DNA of 64,000 bases. Source: Sphingomonas sp. Root241 (GTDB lineage: Bacteria; Pseudomonadota; Alphaproteobacteria; Sphingomonadales; Sphingomonadaceae). Below are positions 35,926 through 42,626 of this stretch, in pieces. Where the stretch lies: NCBI RefSeq assembly GCF_001428865.1, contig NZ_LMIV01000001.1, forward strand, positions 1,673,997 to 1,737,996, read 5' to 3'. The stretch's first letter is position 1. Every line of letters starts with the position of its first letter. A program made the translations under genes and the position numbers. The notes beneath the pieces were generated by a model. That model saw nothing but the letters and a program-made list of their open reading frames with translations. It was not told the origin of the DNA and made no database searches.

Positions 35926-35994
35926 CGATTCAGGCGCTCATCATGCGGCGATACGCTCGCCGCGAAAGATATCAGCATTTACGAGCCTGTAGTT

Positions 35995-36303
35995 TCAATT
36001 GCGCGGCCGCTTCGCCCGATTCTCCTGCGCCTGCAGCCGCTGCTCCACCCCATCGACCCGGCCGTTGAGCTGATCGAGCCGCTGGCCGTTATTCTGCGCC
36101 TGTCCGGATGCGGCCTGCGCTTCTGCCAATGCAGCCTTTGCGGTGCCGTCGGTTTCCTGCAATCTCGCCTCGAGCGCATCGACGCGCTGGCTGACGGGAG
36201 CGATCTGCTCTCTCACGAAGGACTTGGATGCGCAGCCGCCCAGGCCGGTCGCACCGACCAGAATGACGGCTGCGGGCAAAAGTTTAGTCACGAAGTGCGA
36301 CAT
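35995..36303 (-). CDS. Small coiled-coil lipoprotein (Lpp-like layout)
   Basis: A 102-residue protein with a lipoprotein signal (VILVGATGLGGC, Cys24) followed by a helical region (about 30-92) with heptad-like hydrophobic spacing and many Gln, Ala and Glu residues (RVDALEARLQE, RLDQLNGRVDGVEQRLQ). The end is basic (RAKRPRN). The start at 36303 gives a clean lipoprotein signal; the longer frame does not. It resembles Braun-type lipoproteins in layout but is not a clear homologue, and its last residue is not Lys. An L,D-transpeptidase gene follows directly. A possible EcfG-type promoter lies about 33 bp upstream. Confidence 0.75.
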   Translation of the reverse strand: MSHFVTKLLPAAVILVGATGLGGCASKSFVREQIAPVSQRVDALEARLQETDGTAKAALAEAQAASGQAQNNGQRLDQLNGRVDGVEQRLQAQENRAKRPRN

Positions 36304-36335
36304 GGTGTTTCTTTCATTAATTAACCAAGCGCAAC

Positions 36336-36360
36336 AACCCAAGCCGACCGTTCTGGTTCC
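36336..36360 (-). promoter_or_regulatory. Possible EcfG-type promoter of the lipoprotein gene
   Basis: On the minus strand GGAAC (36360-36356) is followed after 16 bases by GGTT (36339-36336), one base from GGAAC-N16/17-CGTT, about 33 bp before the ATG at 36303. This would place the lipoprotein, and perhaps the transpeptidase, under general stress control. Confidence 0.4.
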
Positions 36361-36428
36361 AACAATCCGATTCTGTCCGGCTGTGCATCTTCTCGGGCCA
36401 GCGGAGGGCGGCAGTCCGCGATCGCCTG

Positions 36429-37046
36429 CTAGTCCCTGGACCTGGGCTCGGCGTCGGGTGCGAACGGGTCCTTCGGTATCTGACCGGAACGCCCCTTCTC
36501 ACGCGCGCGCGCCGTTGTTTTCGCACTGAAAATCTCGACGCAGCGCCGGAGCTCGGCGACCGCGGTGCCACTCCCATCGAGGCTCAATTGCTCGACCGGC
36601 ACCTTGTCGCGATAGATGTGGAGAGCCTTGGAGGCAGCGAAATAGGAGGGGAATTTCGCTTCGAAATTCGTGACGAATCCCTGCTTTCCCTGCGACGCCA
36701 TTCCGACGACCGGCTGGTTGGAATATCCGCCATTGGAGAGGCGGAAGGTCAATTTCCACCGATCCTTCGGCTTGATCGACCAGTTGGCGTTCAGAACCGA
36801 GAGATGGTTGCCGCCATCGACATCAAGGCCGAGAAGAAGCGTCGTTTCGCCCTCGCCCTCGTACGTCCGGGTCACGAAGCAACCCTCTTTATCCTTGCTC
36901 GCCGCCACGGTCCAACCGCCGATATTCCGCGCGGGATATTCCTGGGCGAACGCATGCGCGCTCGCGAACAGTCCGGTGAAGAAGGCGCACGGAACGAATG
37001 TCGAGCGGATGGTCGCTCGAAACCAGGCATGGACCAGTTCACGCAT
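36429..37046 (-). CDS. Secreted protein of unknown function
   Basis: A 205-residue protein with a signal peptide (about 12-34, ending HAFAQ). The mature part begins EYPARNIGGWTVAASKDKEG and is mostly beta-strand-like (TTLLLGLDVDGG, WKLTFRLSNGGYS), with two Cys (CFVTR and RRCVEIF) and a basic-acidic tail. The GGWTVAASKDKEGCFVT opening is a pattern I associate with small periplasmic proteins of unknown role in sphingomonads. The start at 37046 was chosen because it begins the signal peptide; the longer frame upstream is Arg- and Pro-rich and unlike protein. No partner is evident. Confidence 0.75.
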   Translation of the reverse strand: MRELVHAWFRATIRSTFVPCAFFTGLFASAHAFAQEYPARNIGGWTVAASKDKEGCFVTRTYEGEGETTLLLGLDVDGGNHLSVLNANWSIKPKDRWKLTFRLSNGGYSNQPVVGMASQGKQGFVTNFEAKFPSYFAASKALHIYRDKVPVEQLSLDGSGTAVAELRRCVEIFSAKTTARAREKGRSGQIPKDPFAPDAEPRSRD

Positions 37047-37070
37047 TCGGCACCTAATCTCCACGGCGAT

Positions 37071-37100
37071 CTTATCCGACAGCGGCTTATCCGACAGCGG
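37071..37100 (+). repeat. Two tandem copies of a 15-bp unit
   Basis: CTTATCCGACAGCGG occurs twice in direct succession, 25-54 bp upstream of the start of the minus-strand gene at 37046. It may be a chance duplication or a binding site pair in that gene's promoter. Confidence 0.7.
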
Positions 37101-37167
37101 CGTCGCTGGCCACGAACGCAACGCGATGGCGAACGCTCCGTAGCCGCAATGGGCGCAAAGCCGAAGT

Positions 37168-38394
37168 TCAGGCACTCCCCGCCTCTCGGGCAGCCGCTGG
37201 ACCGGCCGTGGCGAACAGGAGAATATAGGCGTAAGCCGCGAGCGCGACGGCAAAGCTCCAGTGCAGGCCGAAATGGTCGGCAATCTCGCCGGCCAGCAGG
37301 GGAAGTGCCGCGCCCGCGCCGATCGCGACGCACAACAGGCCGGAAGTCGCGGATGCGGACGCGCTGGAGCGTTCGAGCGTGATCGAAAAGATCGCCGGGA
37401 ACATCACCGAGTTGAACAATCCCACTGCCAGCAGGCACCACGCGCCGCTCGGCCCCGGCAATGCGAGCGCCGAGCCGCAGAGCAGGACCGCCATTCCCGC
37501 GGCGATCATCAGCAATCGAGGCGCGGATATGCGGCGAAGCGCCCAACTCCCAGCGAACCGCCCGATGAGTGCACCGCCCCAGTAGAAATTGGCGACGAAC
37601 GCGCCAGCCTCGGCGAGCGTGAGATTCAGCGTGCGGGGAGATGCCAGATGGAGGATCAGCATGCTGCCGATCGTCACCTCCGCGCCGACATAGAGCGCGA
37701 TACCACCGGCACCGAGCAGCGCCTGCCGCGACCGCATCGCATCGAGCAGCCTCGCCCGCCGCTCGTCCGGCATGGGCGCCACTGCGATCTTTCGACGTAC
37801 GAGCACGACCAGCAACGCCAGTACCGCCAACAACGCCGCGATGATCAGGAAGGCGCGGTTGATCGCGGCAACGCCCTCGAGCTGCGCAGCCCCTGGCTGC
37901 AGTCCCTCACTGGCAAGGATCAGTCTGGCGCCGAAATGCACGCCGCAGACCATGCCCAGCGAATTGAACGAATGCGCCAATGTGAGGCGAAAATGGCTAT
38001 GCTTGGACGGGCCCAGCATCGCCGCGAGCGGATTGGCGGCCACCTGGAGCGCGACGATCCCGGTGGCGAGCACGAACAGGCCGGCGAGCACCAATGCGAA
38101 GTGCGGCGCCCAGGCCGTTCCCTGTATGACCAGACAGCCAAGGATCATCGTGACGAGCGCCGCGAGGATCGTGCGCAACGCCCCCAATCGCGCGAGCAGC
38201 GCCGCAGCCGGCAGCGACATCGTCGCGAAGGCGAGGAAGAAGACGATCTGCGTGAACAACGCCGCGGTGTAGGACAGATGAAAGATCGTCCGCATCGCGG
38301 CGATCAGCGGGTCATTGTTCGCGCAGATGAAGCCCCAGGCGAAGAATAAGGCCGTAACCGGCACGAAGGCGGCGGCGGCGCGTCCCTGCGTCAT
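37168..38394 (-). CDS. MFS sugar permease, FucP/GluP type
   Basis: A 408-residue membrane protein with about 12 helices. FAWGFICANNDPLIAAMRTI at residues 18-37 is the start typical of the fucose/glucose-galactose:H+ symporter branch of the major facilitator superfamily, and VAANPLAAMLGP and AHSFNSLGMVCG further on fit the same branch. It would import a monosaccharide released by the enzymes of the locus. Its ATG overlaps the stop of the GH30 gene by 4 bp (38391-38394), so the two are co-translated. The order hydrolase then permease implies that GH30 products are its cargo. Confidence 0.88.
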   Translation of the reverse strand: MTQGRAAAAFVPVTALFFAWGFICANNDPLIAAMRTIFHLSYTAALFTQIVFFLAFATMSLPAAALLARLGALRTILAALVTMILGCLVIQGTAWAPHFALVLAGLFVLATGIVALQVAANPLAAMLGPSKHSHFRLTLAHSFNSLGMVCGVHFGARLILASEGLQPGAAQLEGVAAINRAFLIIAALLAVLALLVVLVRRKIAVAPMPDERRARLLDAMRSRQALLGAGGIALYVGAEVTIGSMLILHLASPRTLNLTLAEAGAFVANFYWGGALIGRFAGSWALRRISAPRLLMIAAGMAVLLCGSALALPGPSGAWCLLAVGLFNSVMFPAIFSITLERSSASASATSGLLCVAIGAGAALPLLAGEIADHFGLHWSFAVALAAYAYILLFATAGPAAAREAGSA

Positions 38395-39812
38395 CGCGTC
38401 CCGCGCCAGCGGAAGGTCACCGCGGCATTGGGCGGTAGCGGATAGGCGAAATGCCCGCCATCGGCCTGCACGCTCACTGTCTCCACCCGCGCGCCAGCAT
38501 TGAAAGCCAGCAGCACGCGCGTACCGTCTGGATTGCGGAAGGCGACCGTCTCGATACCGCCGAGCCGAGTGTCCGACGCGATGCGATGCGCGCCGCGCGC
38601 CACGAAGCGGCTCACATGGCCGAGCGCGTAATATTCGACGTTGCGGGTGACCGCGCCCGTCTTGCTGTCGATCGTCACGACGCCGCGGCAATTGTCGCAG
38701 CCGCCGAGATGCGGTCCGTATTTCTCGTCGAGCGCGAGATTCCACATCAGCACGCCGCGTGCCCAATGGCGCGGCGCGCCGATCACGAGGTTGCGCATCG
38801 TCCACGCCCAGCTGTCGGGCCACGCCTTGGACCATTCGCCACCCGAGCATTCGGTAAAGAACACGTCCTTGTCGGGATGCTTGTCGCGAACCACGCTCTG
38901 CGCCGGCACGTCGCCCTTGTAGCAATGCCAGGCGACGCCCGCGACGTAGCGCGAAGCCGCGGGATCGGCGAGCACGCCCAGCGGCTGTTCGGGCAGATCC
39001 CAGTTGTGATCCCAGTCGAGGATGCGCGTCGGCAGCCCTGCCCGCTTCAACTCGGGCCCGAGCAGCGCGATTGCCCGGGCGCGCTGGGCGGGACTCAGCC
39101 GCATACCCGGATAGTTTTCGGGCTCGAAATCGGGTTCGTTCTGGATGCTGAGATAGTCGACCGGACCGATTTCCCTGGTGAAGTCCCGCACCGTGCGGAG
39201 AAGATATTTGGCGAAGGGACCATAGGCATCGTCGCGGAGCGTTCCCTTGATCAGCGAATCGGTCGTCTTCATCCAGCCCGGGGCGCTCCACGGCGAGACC
39301 ATCACCGCGAGGTTCGGATTGACCGCGCGCGCGGCCCGTATGGTGGGCAGCACCTCCGCCCTCGCCGGCGCGATCGAGAAATAAGCGAGCTCGGGATCGC
39401 GCTCGCCCTTCGGCCGATCGTCATAGCTGTAATGGCTGCGCGAGAAGTCCGACGCGCCGATCGTCACGCGCGTGAAAGAAAAGCCGATCCCGTTCGGGCC
39501 GAACAAATCGGCGAGCAGGGCGTCGCGCTGCTCTGGACTCATCCTGCGCTGGATCAGCCAGGCCGAGGCATCGCTGATCGCCGCGCCGTACCCCACCATC
39601 TCCTGGAAGCGCTGCGCCGGATCGACCGTGATCACTCCCGCCGCCGCGCCCGGCTGCAACGCGATCGGCGCCTGCCGCGCGAGCAGCGCCGACTGGTCGG
39701 GCAGCGTCAGCCAGACCTCGACAGAGGGAAATGCACCTGCAGCATCGCCGGGATGCGCCGCCTGAGTGCAGGCCGCCAGCGCCAGTGCTGCAAATCCGAT
39801 CAGCAAACGCAT
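38391..39812 (-). CDS. GH30 glycoside hydrolase lipoprotein
   Basis: A 473-residue enzyme with a lipoprotein signal (LLIGFAALALAAC, Cys15). The barrel has the family 30 residues: RFQEMVGYGAAISDASAW, the general acid Glu226 in LSIQNEPDFEPENY and the nucleophile Glu321 in DVFFTECSGGEW; a C-terminal beta-domain carries VAFRNPDGTRVLLAFN. GH30 includes glucosylceramidases, beta-1,6-glucanases and xylanases; the close match to the glucosylceramidase-like branch suggests a beta-glucan or beta-glucoside substrate. The ATG at 39812 was preferred over 39830 because GAGGAGAGA lies between them. It is co-translated with the sugar permease. Confidence 0.9.
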   Translation of the reverse strand: MRLLIGFAALALAACTQAAHPGDAAGAFPSVEVWLTLPDQSALLARQAPIALQPGAAAGVITVDPAQRFQEMVGYGAAISDASAWLIQRRMSPEQRDALLADLFGPNGIGFSFTRVTIGASDFSRSHYSYDDRPKGERDPELAYFSIAPARAEVLPTIRAARAVNPNLAVMVSPWSAPGWMKTTDSLIKGTLRDDAYGPFAKYLLRTVRDFTREIGPVDYLSIQNEPDFEPENYPGMRLSPAQRARAIALLGPELKRAGLPTRILDWDHNWDLPEQPLGVLADPAASRYVAGVAWHCYKGDVPAQSVVRDKHPDKDVFFTECSGGEWSKAWPDSWAWTMRNLVIGAPRHWARGVLMWNLALDEKYGPHLGGCDNCRGVVTIDSKTGAVTRNVEYYALGHVSRFVARGAHRIASDTRLGGIETVAFRNPDGTRVLLAFNAGARVETVSVQADGGHFAYPLPPNAAVTFRWRGTR

Positions 39813-40008
39813 GATGCTCTCTCTCCTCATTGCACGCGCAGGAACCTCGCCACGGTCAACCCTCCTTCACGCTCCGTAGCGGGGAGTGCGATGGCTTCGG
39901 GATCGGCGCGAAATTCTCAACGACGACCACGGGCTGGCGCTCGGCGCCGATATGGTCGACGCGGATCGATCGTTGCTCCATTCTCCGCTCCCCTGATAGG
40001 CTCGCGTC

Positions 40009-40980
40009 ATGCATTCCATCCGCGCCTGGCACGATGTCACTCTCGCTAGCTTCCAGGATATCCGCGCCGCCGGAGAACCCGCCGTCCTGAAGGGGCTGGT
40101 ACGAGACTGGCCCGTCGTGCGCGCGGCCGATGCGGCGGCCTTTCTGCGCGAACGCGCCGCGCCCAAGCCGGTGCGCTTCATGCATGCGCCGCCCGAGATC
40201 GAAGGCCGGATGCATTACGGCGCGACGATCGGCAGCCGCAACTTCACGCCCGAGCAGGCGCCGCTTCCCGAATTTCTCGACAGGCTGGTTCAGGAGCGCA
40301 CCGATGCGCTCGCGCTGCAGGGGCTGAGCGCCCGCGAATACTTCCCTGGCTTTGCCGAAGCGCACCTGATGCCGCTGCTCTCGCCCGAGGTGCCGGCGCG
40401 GCTGTGGATCGGCAATGCCGCCAAGGTCGCGATCCACCACGATCCGTCGGAGAACATCGCCCGCGTCTCTGCCGGACACCGGCGCTTCACGCTGTTCCCG
40501 CCCGAACAGGTCGGCAATCTCTATATGGGGCCGTTCAACCCGACGCCCGCCGGGGTGCAGGTGAGTATGGTCCACCTGACCGCGCCCGACCTCGATCGCT
40601 ATCCGCGCTTCGCCGCGGCGCTGGAAGCCGCGCAGACCGCCGATCTGGAGCCGGGCGACGCGCTCTACATTCCCTATCAATGGTATCACCATGTCGAGGC
40701 GCTCGATCGTTTCAACCTGCTGGTGAATTATTGGTGGGATCCTGCCCCCGCCCTTCCCGGCACGCCGTGGGACGCGATGATGCACGCGCTGATGACTGTG
40801 CGCGGTCTCCCCGCCAACCAGCGCCGCGCGTGGCAGGCGATGTTCGCGCATTACGTGTTCCTGGCCGATGGCGATCCCGGCGAACATCTGCCTGCCGAGG
40901 CGCGCGGCATATTGGGCGCGACCTCGCCCCAGCATCTCGCCCGGATGCGCGAGGCACTGCTGGCGAAGCTGAAAGGCTAG
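40009..40980 (+). CDS. Cupin-8 (JmjC-like) Fe(II)/2-oxoglutarate oxygenase-type protein
   Basis: A 323-residue protein with the cupin_8 fold: GEPAVLKGLVRDWP near the N-terminus, the metal motif AIHHDPSENI (His144 and Asp145, or His143), RRFTLFPPEQVGNLYMGPF, GDALYIPYQWYHHVEAL (His227 or His228 as third ligand) and NLLVNYWWD. Relatives hydroxylate proteins or small molecules with Fe(II) and 2-oxoglutarate. In sphingomonads, xanthomonads and Caulobacter such genes often sit beside tryptophan-halogenase-like genes and large TonB receptors, as here; the reason is not established. Its stop overlaps the convergent halogenase stop by 4 bp. The ribosome site is weak. Confidence 0.88.
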   Translation: MHSIRAWHDVTLASFQDIRAAGEPAVLKGLVRDWPVVRAADAAAFLRERAAPKPVRFMHAPPEIEGRMHYGATIGSRNFTPEQAPLPEFLDRLVQERTDALALQGLSAREYFPGFAEAHLMPLLSPEVPARLWIGNAAKVAIHHDPSENIARVSAGHRRFTLFPPEQVGNLYMGPFNPTPAGVQVSMVHLTAPDLDRYPRFAAALEAAQTADLEPGDALYIPYQWYHHVEALDRFNLLVNYWWDPAPALPGTPWDAMMHALMTVRGLPANQRRAWQAMFAHYVFLADGDPGEHLPAEARGILGATSPQHLARMREALLAKLKG

Positions 40981-42476
40981 GCCGCGGGACACGTCTTCGC
41001 GACATAATCGGCGTGCCTCGGCATCACCGCGACGCATTTGCCGATGACGTTCTCGACATTGCCGAGGAACTGCGCGACCTGGACATCGCTCTTGATGTCG
41101 ACCAGCGGATCATAGCCCCGCGGGATCACGCCCTGGCCCAGGAACACCTGAATCCAGCTCTCCTCGGTGAACAGTTCGTCATCCTCGCGGAACACCCGGC
41201 CATTGGCGGCGAACAGGTCGATTTTGCGCTGGAGCGTGTCGGGCACCTCCATGTCGCGGCAATAGCGCCAGAAGGGCGTGTCGTCGCGCTCCGTCGCCTT
41301 GTAGTGGAGGATGATGAAGTCGCGGATGCGCTCATATTCGAAGTCGGTCTGGCGATTGAACTCGGCGATCGTCGCGGGATCGAACCCGGCATCGGGCAGC
41401 AGCCGCACCATCCGGATGATCGCCGACTGGATCAGGTGCAGGCTGGTCGATTCGAGCGGCTCGAGAAAGCCCGAGCACAGCCCGATCGCGACGCAGTTCC
41501 TGTTCCAGGTCTTGCGCCGCTTGCCGGTGGTGAAGCGGATGCGGTTGGGCTCGGCGAGCTGCGCGCCGTCGAGGTTGGCGAGCAATTGCGCCTCGGCCTC
41601 GGCATCGTCGATATATGCGCTCGAATAGACATGGCCGTTGCCGGTGCGGTGCTGGAGCGGGATCCGCCATTGCCAGCCCGCAGTTCGCGCGGTTGCGCGG
41701 GTATAAGGCGTGAACGGTTCGGTCCGCGCGCACGGGACCGCCATCGCGCGGTCGCAGGGGAGCCACTGACTCCAGGTCTCGTAGCCGGTCTCGAGCGCTT
41801 CCTCGATGATCAGCCCGCGAAAGCCCGAGCAATCGACGAACAGGTCCGCCGCGATCACTTCGCCGTCGTCCATCGTCACCGATTCGACGAAACCGTCCTC
41901 GCTACGCAGTGCGACATTGGCCACCTTGCCCTCGCGCCGCCGCACGCCCCGCGCCTCGGCATAGCCGCGCAGGAACCTGGCATAGAGGCCCGCGTCGAAG
42001 TGGAAGGCGTGGGCGATATGGCCGATCGGCGATTCCGCCAGCTTGGGATCGGCGCGCATGAACTTGTTGGCGAGCGCGGCCGCGGTGTTGATCGAATAGG
42101 CCGCGAAGTCCGATGCCTTGCCCGCCGCGCGCGCCTTCAGCCAGTAATGGTGGCAGCGCAGCCAGCCCAGGTCCTGACCGATCACGCCGAAGCCGTGGAT
42201 GTAGCTGTGCCCGCGCCGCCACCAGTCGACGAACTGGATGCCCAGCTTGAAGCTGCCCTGGGTGCGCGACATGAATTCGTTCTCGTCGAGCCCGAGCAGC
42301 TCGTTATACTTCTTGATCGCCGGGATCGTCGCCTCGCCGACGCCGATCGTGCCGATCTGCTCGGATTCGACGAGGGTGATCTCGTACAGCCCCTGGAAGA
42401 GCTGTGAAAGCAACGCGGCGGTCATCCACCCGGCCGATCCGCCGCCGACGATCAATATCCGCTTCAGCTGCTGCAT
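40977..42476 (-). CDS. Flavin-dependent (tryptophan) halogenase family protein
   Basis: A 499-residue protein with the FAD motif VGGGSAGWMTAALL (residues 10-23), the halogenase signature GWQWRIP (WxWxIP, 267-273), catalytic Lys77 in GSFKLGIQFVDW and the Glu339 equivalent in SGFLEPLESTSLHLIQ. These are the residues that make and use hypochlorous acid in tryptophan halogenases, and all are present. The real substrate is unknown: members next to TonB receptors in carbohydrate loci have not been tied to tryptophan chlorination. The start at 42476 (MQQLKRILIVGG) fits the family; the longer frame does not. It is the last gene after the receptor, but a hairpin separates them. Confidence 0.92.
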   Translation of the reverse strand: MQQLKRILIVGGGSAGWMTAALLSQLFQGLYEITLVESEQIGTIGVGEATIPAIKKYNELLGLDENEFMSRTQGSFKLGIQFVDWWRRGHSYIHGFGVIGQDLGWLRCHHYWLKARAAGKASDFAAYSINTAAALANKFMRADPKLAESPIGHIAHAFHFDAGLYARFLRGYAEARGVRRREGKVANVALRSEDGFVESVTMDDGEVIAADLFVDCSGFRGLIIEEALETGYETWSQWLPCDRAMAVPCARTEPFTPYTRATARTAGWQWRIPLQHRTGNGHVYSSAYIDDAEAEAQLLANLDGAQLAEPNRIRFTTGKRRKTWNRNCVAIGLCSGFLEPLESTSLHLIQSAIIRMVRLLPDAGFDPATIAEFNRQTDFEYERIRDFIILHYKATERDDTPFWRYCRDMEVPDTLQRKIDLFAANGRVFREDDELFTEESWIQVFLGQGVIPRGYDPLVDIKSDVQVAQFLGNVENVIGKCVAVMPRHADYVAKTCPAA

Positions 42477-42557
42477 GCCTCTCCGCGCCTCTTGGTTCGC
42501 GCTTGCCGCCGGGTGTCGCAGGTTGCCGGCCGGGTTGGCAAGCATTGCTCTGATTCC

Positions 42558-42597
42558 AAAAGAACGGGGAAGCATGAGGCTCGCTCGTGCTTCCCCG
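42558..42597 (-). terminator. Rho-independent terminator after the large receptor
   Basis: CGGGGAAGCA (42565-42574) pairs perfectly with TGCTTCCCCG (42588-42597) across a 13-base loop. On the minus strand the stem is followed by TTCTTTTGG. It lies between the receptor stop and the halogenase start, so the halogenase may depend on read-through or its own promoter. Confidence 0.75.
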
Positions 42598-42626
42598 CAA
42601 TGATCCCGGAGGGGTCCGGGTGAACG

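Noticed and set aside
40404..42407. 667-codon plus-strand frame across the cupin and halogenase genes
   Set aside because: Runs out of frame through the cupin gene and antisense through the halogenase; no motif.
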